64,000 nt of DNA from IDS-8 sp040902105 (GTDB lineage: Bacteria; Pseudomonadota; Gammaproteobacteria; Steroidobacterales; Woeseiaceae). Position 1 is the first letter of the stretch. Each line of letters opens with the position of its first letter. Under the pieces are notes generated by a model. The model saw nothing but the letters and a program-made list of their open reading frames with translations, had not been told where the DNA came from and did not search any database. Positions 1 through 6,564 of the stretch are shown here, one piece after another. The translations under genes were made by a program, and so were the position numbers. The DNA lies in contig JBBDXW010000050.1 of NCBI GenBank assembly GCA_040902105.1, positions 1-64,000 on the forward strand. Reading direction: 5' to 3'.

Positions 1-346
1 CAGCCACGAAAAGTCGCTCGCGAGAAGGGTCGATTATTTACGACGGGGTACACTACGCTTGCCATTACTCAGGAACCTTGGGATATCCTATTCTGTTGAA
101 TACGAACCGCTGTATGGAAGGCCGTTTGAGATCCGGATGATGCCCGAACCCGGCTTTGAATCCGCGTTGCGATAGACAGAATCTTTCACAGGTCTCATTC
201 CTGGATTTGCGACAACCTGTTGCCGCTTCCTGAACCCTTCCAGGTCGCTGAATCGTCACGAACAGTTCCGGGCCATCGTCGACATTCCGCATGGAGGGTT
301 CGAACGTTGCCAGGCTTTGCGAATCTGACAGGTAGAGGTACACAGA

Positions 347-535
347 ATGCACAGAGTAGCCGCTTTTTGCCTGGCCGCCGCATGCCTCGTCGCTTGCGGA
401 TGCGCTCCTCCACAGCCCGCTGCCGTAGCCGATGAGATACCTGCCGTGCCGGAGCGCGACGACGGTCCGACGCCCGTGACGGATGAACCGGCTACAGACG
501 TCGTTGCCAGGCTGCCGTTCCAGCAGATCTTGTAG
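347..535 (+). CDS. Possible small lipoprotein or broken N-terminus of one
   Basis: A 62-residue frame opens with a convincing lipoprotein signal: a basic N-terminus (MHR), a hydrophobic stretch of about 14 residues and a lipobox-like ending at VACGC around residue 19. The rest is acidic and proline-rich with no recognised domain. A purine-rich stretch (aggtagagg) lies just upstream of the ATG. The 3' end overlaps, on the other strand, the end of a subtilase remnant, so the frame may be the start of a longer lipoprotein cut by rearrangement. The signal peptide is seen; that the gene is real is inference. Confidence 0.35.
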   Translation: MHRVAAFCLAAACLVACGCAPPQPAAVADEIPAVPERDDGPTPVTDEPATDVVARLPFQQIL

Positions 536-696
536 GCCGACAGGCGCGCCCGCGGCGCCATGCCGCTGACCTCGCCGAGCGGCTCACCGTCGATCGATGC
601 TGCCACGCCGTTGTTGCCGCCGGCGGTCGTCGCCGTATGGCTGCCGTGACCGTCGTTGTCGCGCGCCGACAGGAATTCGGTGAAGCCGCAACCGGC
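508..696 (-). pseudogene. Remnant of an S8 subtilisin-like peptidase
   Basis: About 60 residues on the minus strand match the region around the catalytic histidine of secreted S8 peptidases: SARDNDGHGSHTA (catalytic His in GHGSH), then GVSG-like GEVSGMAPRARLSAYK and ICWNG. Family members are many hundreds of residues long and need Asp and Ser blocks that are absent here. The frame continues on both sides but the flanking translation does not resemble a peptidase. I read it as a decayed internal piece. Nothing else was recognised in positions 1-987. Confidence 0.55.
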
Positions 697-987
697 CATG
701 CCCGGCTCACCGCAGGCGCGGAAAGGACGAGGGTCGAGCAATCCAAGACGTTCCCTTCCGTCTTCGATGATGGCTCGCGTAAGCCGGAGTCCAAAAAGAC
801 TCAGGCATTCTTTTTCAACGATCTCTAAAGCGCGTTCCACGTTTGCCGGCAGGGGAGATGCAAAGTACCTCGCCACGAATACATCAGCTTTCGCAAGTGC
901 AACCCTGTCATGAAGAGTGCCGGTCCAGATCCCCGGTCCATTCGACAAGCACGCTGCCCATGAGCTTCAGGTGCCCGCGTGGCGTGA

Positions 988-2289
988 CTACACGGCGACT
1001 CTCGCCGAGTGGCGGTCCCCGAACGCGCGAAGATAGCCGGCGAGATGCCGGCTCAGTTCGCGCGCATCGTCTTCGGCGCCGTGGATGAAGCTTGACTTGC
1101 GACGGCGCAGGAACGGCAGGCCCGTTACGTACAAGCCCGGCGCTTCGGCGATCCCGCCGTCATGCCGGATCCAACCCTTGCGATCGAGCACAGGAACCTT
1201 GAGCCACGAGTAGTCAGGACGATAGCCCGTAGCCCAGACGATCGTCCGGATGCTGCCGCTCTTCAGGTCGAGGCCGAGCGCAGGAGATTGCGGAAGCCGG
1301 GTAGGCGGAAAGCGTTCAACAGGCTCGACGTTTTTCGCGTAGCCGTTGCAATCGGCCCACTCGTCGATCGTTGCAAGCAGGCGATCCATCTTGAGATCGG
1401 CCAACGCGCAGACGTTTCGCAGGGAACCGGAAAACTGCGCATTTCCGTCGCGAATCCCTGCCAGCTTGCCGACGAGCCGGACTCCGCGTGACGTCAATGC
1501 GTTCAGGTCCATGGACGATCGCTCTCTGGAACCGACCAGCTGCGGCGAGGGCACACGTCTTGCACGTACGAGGTCGTCGACCTCGTCGTATCGTTGATCG
1601 GAAACACCCGTAACGTGCATCCACCACTGGATATCGCGGCCTCGATAGAGTCGCGGCATGCGCACATGCTCACCAGTGGAAATCGTCACCGGGTGGCCGG
1701 CACGTTGCATCTCGTCGGCCAGCTGCACCCCCGTGGCCGACGCGCCGACGACCAGGACGCCGCCCGGCTCGAGTTGCCGCGAATTGCGATACTGGTGCGG
1801 CGTCAATTGCACAACGTCGTGCGGCACTGCTTTGCTGAGGGCCGGAACGACCGGCAGGTTGAACGCGCCGCTGGCGACGACGACGGCGCGGCACCGCCAG
1901 TCACCCTGGTCGGTGCAGACGCGATATCCATTCGTGCACGGTTCGACGGACCTGACCGTCGTTCCGGTCCGAACCGGTGCAGCGATTTCCGACGCGTAGC
2001 CCGAAATAAAGTCGACGACCTCTTCCACAGTCATGTAGCCGTCCGGGTCGGGGCCGGCGTAGCGATATCCGGGCAGCTTGCTCTGCCAGTTCGGCGTCAG
2101 TAATCGCAGAGAGTCCCAGCGCTCCCGCCGCCACGAATTGGCGACCTCGCCGCGCTCCAGCAAGAGATGGTCGATCGACCGCGCGGACAGGCAGTGACTC
2201 ATCGCAAGACCGGAGTGACCGGCCCCGACGACGACAACGTCAATGGCGCCGGCGTGCGGCCGGACCGCGCGTCGGCGTCTGGCAATCAC
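988..2289 (-). CDS. FAD/NAD(P)-dependent flavin monooxygenase
   Basis: The 433-residue product has two Rossmann dinucleotide-binding motifs: VVVGAGHSG near residue 20 for FAD and VLVVGASATG near residue 180 for NAD(P)H. Between them are a WRRERWDSLRLLTP segment typical of the CzcO/FMO-like group and, late, the ATGYRPD motif. These are soluble flavoproteins that oxygenate S, N or carbonyl centres; the substrate cannot be read from sequence. Its start codon overlaps the stop of the upstream OsmC-like gene by 4 bases (ATGA arrangement), so the two are probably co-translated. Length is normal for the family and no defect is visible. The N-terminal 15 residues are arginine-rich, so the true start may be slightly downstream. 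Confidence 0.85.
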   Translation of the reverse strand: MIARRRRAVRPHAGAIDVVVVGAGHSGLAMSHCLSARSIDHLLLERGEVANSWRRERWDSLRLLTPNWQSKLPGYRYAGPDPDGYMTVEEVVDFISGYASEIAAPVRTGTTVRSVEPCTNGYRVCTDQGDWRCRAVVVASGAFNLPVVPALSKAVPHDVVQLTPHQYRNSRQLEPGGVLVVGASATGVQLADEMQRAGHPVTISTGEHVRMPRLYRGRDIQWWMHVTGVSDQRYDEVDDLVRARRVPSPQLVGSRERSSMDLNALTSRGVRLVGKLAGIRDGNAQFSGSLRNVCALADLKMDRLLATIDEWADCNGYAKNVEPVERFPPTRLPQSPALGLDLKSGSIRTIVWATGYRPDYSWLKVPVLDRKGWIRHDGGIAEAPGLYVTGLPFLRRRKSSFIHGAEDDARELSRHLAGYLRAFGDRHSARVAV

Positions 2290-2846
2290 GCCACGGTTAC
2301 CGTCACATCGGTCGGGTTGGTGATTACGTCGAACACCGCCGAACGCTTTTGCGACTGTGCCACCAGCGATGCGATGTCTTCCTTCGACGCGTCCGCGTCG
2401 ATGACATAGTGCACCTTGATGCCGTCGAAGCCATTACGTACGTCGCCGTCAATGCCAAGCATGCCTTGAAGATCCATGCCGGCCTCGAGCGTTGCCTTGA
2501 CGGAGCGCAGCTGGATGTTGCGGTTCTGTGCAACAGCGGCAATTCCGGCGGTCAGGCAGCCTGCCAGCCCGGCGAGCACGATCTCGACAGGTGTCGCGCC
2601 CTTGTCTGCCGAGGCGAAAATTTCCGGGTGATCGGTATCGAACCTGAACTCCGTCCGGTGTTTCTGTTCCTCGCCGAGTCCGTAAAAGCCGCGCACGGAC
2701 GTCGCGCTGTGCGTGCCGTTGATCCAGTCACAGGTCGCGCGCCACTGGAACTTGGCGGCTTCGGGCGCCTGGGTCAGCGCTTCGCGTGCGCCAAGGAGCG
2801 CCTCGACGTTGACGCCGTTGTCGACAGTTGCTTGCTGTGTACCCAT
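2286..2846 (-). CDS. OsmC family protein
   Basis: The 186-residue product has the OsmC/Ohr fold signature: a GATPVEIVLAGLAGCLTAG segment (residues ~85-103) with the peroxidatic-type cysteine, followed by a long helix and a C-terminal beta strand region. OsmC/Ohr proteins reduce organic hydroperoxides with two cysteines; here the second position is serine (QKRSAVFDV), as in many OsmC-like proteins of unknown chemistry, so hydroperoxidase activity is not assured. A purine-rich GAGGAG ribosome site precedes the ATG. It is the first gene of a two-gene operon with the flavin monooxygenase downstream. Confidence 0.88.
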   Translation of the reverse strand: MGTQQATVDNGVNVEALLGAREALTQAPEAAKFQWRATCDWINGTHSATSVRGFYGLGEEQKHRTEFRFDTDHPEIFASADKGATPVEIVLAGLAGCLTAGIAAVAQNRNIQLRSVKATLEAGMDLQGMLGIDGDVRNGFDGIKVHYVIDADASKEDIASLVAQSQKRSAVFDVITNPTDVTVTVA

Positions 2847-2888
2847 TACGATTACTCCTCATACGTCGTTATACAGCCGGTCATTTTC

Positions 2889-2920
2889 CCGTACGGAGTA
2901 ACTCTGGCCGTACGGCGTTA
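2889..2920. promoter_or_regulatory. Paired CCGTACGG repeats upstream of the osmC-like operon
   Basis: Two near-identical 13-base direct repeats, CCGTACGGAGTAA and CCGTACGGCGTTA, are spaced 19 bases apart start to start about 40-75 bases upstream of the OsmC-like start codon. The CGTACG cores are self-complementary, as expected for a dimeric repressor site. A TATAAC hexamer lies between them and the gene. Operator function is inferred from position and symmetry only. Confidence 0.3.
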
Positions 2921-2950
2921 GATTCAGCGTTAAAGCTGGCGTGTAATTTC

Positions 2951-2980
2951 GGTGCCGGACTTGGATTATCGGACATTTCT
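2951..2980 (+). repeat. Dispersed 30-base repeat, copy 1
   Basis: GGTGCCGGACTTGGATTATC followed by GGACATTTCT. Almost identical to the copy at 6429-6458 and similar, in reverse orientation, to those at 15157-15185 and 11985-12010. This copy coincides with the point where the BTAD-type regulator reading frame is cut off. Confidence 0.7.
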
Positions 2981-3172
2981 TATGGACCGACTATCTGCAA
3001 TCGTCGGTACCTCCCACAGAAGGTCGAAGAGTTGCTCGCGGCGGAATCGCCTTCGATTCAGGCTGAGACAGGCGAGCAAGGCACGCGTCTTCCGGGACGG
3101 TGGTAATATTGTTGCCTGGCCGTCCCGAATGACCTTGAATTCGCCGAGGAATCTGAGTTCCGGGCCGCTCAT
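2966..3172 (-). pseudogene. Truncated BTAD/SARP-type transcriptional regulator (N-terminal winged helix only)
   Basis: From an ATG at 3172 the minus strand encodes ELRFLGEFKVIRDG, then PPSRKTRALLACLSL and REQLFDLLWEVP, the hallmark of the N-terminal winged-helix DNA-binding domain of AfsR/SARP/BTAD regulators. After about 60 residues the frame runs into the 30-base dispersed repeat and stops, so the BTAD helical region and any effector domain are missing. It is divergent from the cysteine synthase-glutaredoxin gene, which it may once have regulated. A frame upstream of the chosen ATG is open but does not look like protein. Confidence 0.55.
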
Positions 3173-3314
3173 AACGTCAGCTTCACTAATGCCGGCCGCA
3201 ACTATAGAACCGGCGGATGCGGTAAAAACCACGGTCAATCCAACGCTCGCTACCTCGATGGATGCCCAGTATCGAGCGGAACTTGAGGTCACAGGAGCTT
3301 TCAGGAGGCGAGCG

Positions 3315-4805
3315 ATGGCCCGCTACGACAACATTCTGGACACGATCGGCAATACGCCGCTGGTCAAGCTGCAAAAGCTCGCGCCACCGGACGTCAATGT
3401 TTATGTAAAGGTCGAATCCTTCAATCCGATGGGCTCCGTCAAGGATCGCATGGCGCGGGCAATCATCGAGGAGGCCGAGAAAAGCGGCGCACTCAGGCCC
3501 GGCCAGACAGTGATCGAGGCAACCAGCGGCAATACCGGCATCGGACTTGCCATGGTGTGCGCGCAGAAGGGCTACCCGCTGGTGGTGACCATGGCCGAGA
3601 GCTTCAGCGTCGAGCGACGGAAAATGTTGCGCTTCCTGGGTGCGCGGGTGGTGCTGACCCCGGCGTCGGAAAAGGGCACCGGCATGCTCAACAAGGCGAT
3701 CGAGCTGGCGGACGCCCACGGCTATTTCCTGTGCCGCCAGTTCGAGAACGAAGCCAACGCCGAAGTGCACACGCGCACCACGGCGCCGGAAATACTGGCG
3801 GACTTTGGCGATGAGCCTTTGCATTACTTTGTGACGGGATTCGGCACCGGTGGGACCCTGCTGGGAGTTTCCCGGGCGTTCAAAAAGGCGAGTCCCGCGA
3901 CGCGGATCGTCGCGGCGGAGCCCGACAATGCGCAGGTGCTGGGCAGCGGCATAGCGCAACCGCGCGGCGAGGACGGTGCGCCGTCCGCCAGTCACCCGAA
4001 TTTCCGGCCGCACCTCATGCAGGGCTGGAGTCCCGACTTCATTTCCGCACTCACCGAAGAGGCCGTGACCGAGGGCCTGGTGGACGAGATTGTACCGGTG
4101 GCAGGGGACGATGCATTGCGCCTGTCGCGCGAGTTGGCCCGGCGGGAAGGCATCTTCGTCGGAACCTCGAGCGGCGCCACGCTGGCGGCGGCCCTGAAGG
4201 TGGCGCAGCAGGCACCCGCCGGCACGAACATCGTATGCATGCTGCCGGACACGGGAGAACGTTACTTGTCCACGCCGCTCTTCGGCGACATCGGCGAGGA
4301 GATGACGGCAGAAGAACTTGAACTTTCCCGCTCGACGCCCGGTTGCCGGTTCGATGTACCGGCCGCCTGCGCCGTGGCGCCGAGCGGAAATCAGGCGGTC
4401 GAACTGGATCCGGACGCAGCGCGCTTCGTCGCCAGGGTCATTGCCGAAGAGTCAGTCGTCCTGTTCGCGCTGGAATGGTGCGAATTCTGCTGGTCGGTAA
4501 GAAAGCTGTTCGGCAAGCTCGGGCTCCGCTATCGCAGCATCGACCTCGATGCCGTGGAGTATCAGGCAAACGATCGTGGCGGAAAGATACGCGCCGTGCT
4601 CGCCGGGCGCATCGGCGTAGCCACGATTCCCCAGGTCTTCATCGCAGGCGAGCATATCGGCGGGTGCACGGAACTGTTCGATTCCATGCGCGCTGGCTCC
4701 ATGCAAGAACGGCTGCGGGGGGCCGGAATTGCCTACGACTCGAGCGTGGATATCGATCCCTACACCCTGTTCCCGCAATGGCTGCAGCCGCGGAAATCTG
4801 CCTGA
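3315..4805 (+). CDS. Cysteine synthase-glutaredoxin fusion protein
   Basis: The 496-residue product joins two domains. Residues ~1-335 are a fold-type II PLP enzyme of the cysteine synthase/cystathionine beta-synthase family: NTPLVKL, the PLP lysine in GSVKDR (Lys43), the ATSGNTGIGLA substrate loop and the TGFGTGGTL phosphate loop. Residues ~365-480 are a glutaredoxin-like domain with an active-site CxxC (WCEFC, Cys389/Cys392) and the TIPQVFI cis-proline motif. The fusion suggests sulfide or thiol handling coupled to redox relay; the exact substrate is unknown. The start is the ATG after AGGAGGCGAGCG, an excellent ribosome site; the longer open frame upstream is antisense to the regulator remnant. 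It heads a tight set with an isopenicillin-N-synthase-like oxygenase and an AhpD-like protein. Confidence 0.92.
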   Translation: MARYDNILDTIGNTPLVKLQKLAPPDVNVYVKVESFNPMGSVKDRMARAIIEEAEKSGALRPGQTVIEATSGNTGIGLAMVCAQKGYPLVVTMAESFSVERRKMLRFLGARVVLTPASEKGTGMLNKAIELADAHGYFLCRQFENEANAEVHTRTTAPEILADFGDEPLHYFVTGFGTGGTLLGVSRAFKKASPATRIVAAEPDNAQVLGSGIAQPRGEDGAPSASHPNFRPHLMQGWSPDFISALTEEAVTEGLVDEIVPVAGDDALRLSRELARREGIFVGTSSGATLAAALKVAQQAPAGTNIVCMLPDTGERYLSTPLFGDIGEEMTAEELELSRSTPGCRFDVPAACAVAPSGNQAVELDPDAARFVARVIAEESVVLFALEWCEFCWSVRKLFGKLGLRYRSIDLDAVEYQANDRGGKIRAVLAGRIGVATIPQVFIAGEHIGGCTELFDSMRAGSMQERLRGAGIAYDSSVDIDPYTLFPQWLQPRKSA

Positions 4806-4825
4806 AGCAAGGAAGGTTTGCCGAG

Positions 4826-5794
4826 ATGAGTATTACCGCCACCCAATCCGACACCAATGCCGTTCCCGTCATCGATATCGCGGAGGTAGGACAACCGGCT
4901 GCCCTGAAGGCGATCGATGCGGCGTGCCGGGACTGGGGCTTCTTCCAGGTCACCAGCCACGGTATCGACAATTCCGTGATCGCGCAGGTCATCACCGCAA
5001 TGCGCGCATTCTTCGCGCAGCCTGACGGCATCAAGCGCAAGGTCTCGCGCACCGCCGCGAACCCATGGGGTTATTACGATCAGGAGCTGACCAAGAACAC
5101 CCGGGACTGGAAGCAGGTTTACGATTTCGGTCCGGCTGACGGCAGTGCGATCAATCCGCAATGGCCGCAATCGATGCCGGAGTTCGAATCGGCCGTACGC
5201 GGCTACTATGCTCACTGCGAGCAGGTTGCGTATCGCCTGCTGTCCGCGATTTCGGTCAACCTGGGCACGCGGCCTGCCGAGCTGGAGCGACACTTCGGGG
5301 CCGCACACACGAGCTTCCTGCGTTTCAACTACTATCCGGTATGCCCGAATCCCGCGGCTCCGGCGGGCGTCAACACGACTGCCAACGGTTACCTCGGCGT
5401 CAATCACCACACCGATGCCGGCGTTCTGACGCTCCTGCTGCAGAACGACCAGCCCGGACTGGAAGTATTCAGAAACGGCAGGTGGCACCTTGTCGAACCG
5501 CGGCGCGATGCGCTGGTCGTCAACATCGGTGACATTGTGCAGGTATGGTCGAATGACAGGTACCGCGCTGCGCTGCATCGTGTCATTGCAAGTCCGGACG
5601 CGGAGCGATTCAGCGCGGCGTTTTTCCTGAACCCTTCCTACGAAACCGATTACGCGCCCCTGCCGACGATGGTCGACGAGAGCCACCCTGCCCGCTATCG
5701 CGCGATCAATTGGCGCGAGTTTCGCTCACGGCGAGCCGCCGGGGATTACGCGGACTATGGCGAGGAAGTCCAGATTACCCACTACTACAGGTGA
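4826..5794 (+). CDS. Isopenicillin N synthase-like Fe(II)/2-oxoglutarate oxygenase
   Basis: 322 residues with the DIOX_N start (VPVIDIAEV, WGFFQVTSHGI) and the double-stranded beta-helix core. Iron ligands are visible as HHTDAG (HxD) and the distal His in ALHRV; the 2-oxoglutarate-binding RFSAAFF (RxS) follows. Length matches isopenicillin N synthase and plant-type 2OG oxygenases. The gene begins 20 bases after the cysteine synthase-glutaredoxin stop, with AAGGAAGG upstream as ribosome site. Pairing with a cysteine-making enzyme makes a cysteine-containing or thiol substrate an attractive guess, but no substrate can be inferred from sequence. Family assignment is firm; penicillin-type chemistry is not implied. 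Confidence 0.9.
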   Translation: MSITATQSDTNAVPVIDIAEVGQPAALKAIDAACRDWGFFQVTSHGIDNSVIAQVITAMRAFFAQPDGIKRKVSRTAANPWGYYDQELTKNTRDWKQVYDFGPADGSAINPQWPQSMPEFESAVRGYYAHCEQVAYRLLSAISVNLGTRPAELERHFGAAHTSFLRFNYYPVCPNPAAPAGVNTTANGYLGVNHHTDAGVLTLLLQNDQPGLEVFRNGRWHLVEPRRDALVVNIGDIVQVWSNDRYRAALHRVIASPDAERFSAAFFLNPSYETDYAPLPTMVDESHPARYRAINWREFRSRRAAGDYADYGEEVQITHYYR

Positions 5795-5809
5795 GGAGAA
5801 CTGCAAGCC

Positions 5810-6418
5810 ATGGCTTTCATCAAGACAATTGCTCCCGCCGACGCGAAGGATGAGGTTCGGTCGATGTATGCACATCAGCAGTCGGCGTGGGGATTCGTAC
5901 CGAACTATGCCAAGGTGTTTTGTCATCGGCCGGAAGTCCTGGCGCGCTGGGGACGATTGTTGGCTGAGATACGACGCCCGATGGACGACCGGCGCTTCGA
6001 ACTGGTGACGTTCGCCGCGGCGCACGAGTTGCGGCACACCGCCTGTGCGCTGGCGCATGGCAGGGCGCTCACCGATTTCTTCGACGAGGATGCGGTCAGG
6101 GCAATGGCAGTTGGAGATGCGTGTGAAGAACTGACGGATGCCGAAAGAGCGATGATGCATTTCGCGCGCAAGGTGGCAACAGACGCTTCGCGGATCACGT
6201 CGGGTGACGTCGCGGTTTTGCGGTCGCACGGGCTGTCGGATGAGGAAATATTCGACGTCGCAGCAACGGCTGCGGGCCGTGCGTTTTTTACCAAGCTTCT
6301 GGACAGTCTCGGCGTGGAGGCCGACGCCGGTTTCCTCAAGATGGACGAAGACCTCAGGGAGTCCCTGACGGTCGGCCGGCCGATAGACTTCCGCGACCCG
6401 GAAATCATGCCGACGTAG
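5810..6418 (+). CDS. AhpD-like/carboxymuconolactone decarboxylase-family protein
   Basis: The 202-residue all-helical protein resembles peroxidase-related members of the AhpD/CMD superfamily: LVTFAAAHELRH followed by CALAHG and a second helical half with DAERAMMHFA and SDEEIFDV. The canonical CxxC active site is reduced to a single cysteine with a nearby histidine (TACALAHG), a variant found in many uncharacterised members. It follows the oxygenase by 15 bases with a GAGGAG ribosome site, so it belongs to the same operon. A role in redox protection or in a late step of the cluster's pathway is possible but unproven. Confidence 0.83.
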   Translation: MAFIKTIAPADAKDEVRSMYAHQQSAWGFVPNYAKVFCHRPEVLARWGRLLAEIRRPMDDRRFELVTFAAAHELRHTACALAHGRALTDFFDEDAVRAMAVGDACEELTDAERAMMHFARKVATDASRITSGDVAVLRSHGLSDEEIFDVAATAAGRAFFTKLLDSLGVEADAGFLKMDEDLRESLTVGRPIDFRDPEIMPT

Positions 6419-6428
6419 CCGGGAACCC

Positions 6429-6458
6429 GGTGCCGGACTTGGATTTTCGGACATTTTC
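6429..6458 (+). repeat. Dispersed 30-base repeat, copy 2
   Basis: GGTGCCGGACTTGGATTTTC followed by GGACATTTTC, immediately after the AhpD-like gene. With copy 1 it brackets the cysteine synthase-glutaredoxin cluster in the same orientation. The remaining stretch to 6564 shows no gene. Confidence 0.7.
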
Positions 6459-6564
6459 CTGTTGAGCTCGGTGGGCGGCATTGCAGACCTTCATGAAAGG
6501 TGAATTCGGCTCTGGAACAAGCACGTCGATGAACAGCAACGAACCTTAGGTCCGCTATGGCAGG

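Noticed and set aside
948..988. Single intact gene across 256-948 on the minus strand
   Set aside because: Only about 60 residues resemble a subtilase; both flanks of the frame are not protein-like, so I report a remnant instead.
2952..3314. N-terminal extension of the cysteine synthase gene
   Set aside because: The in-frame extension is antisense to the regulator remnant and the ATG at 3315 has an excellent ribosome site and begins the conserved domain.
4343..4825. N-terminal extension of the IPNS-like gene
   Set aside because: Overlaps the cysteine synthase-glutaredoxin coding region out of frame; the conserved protein begins at the ATG at 4826.
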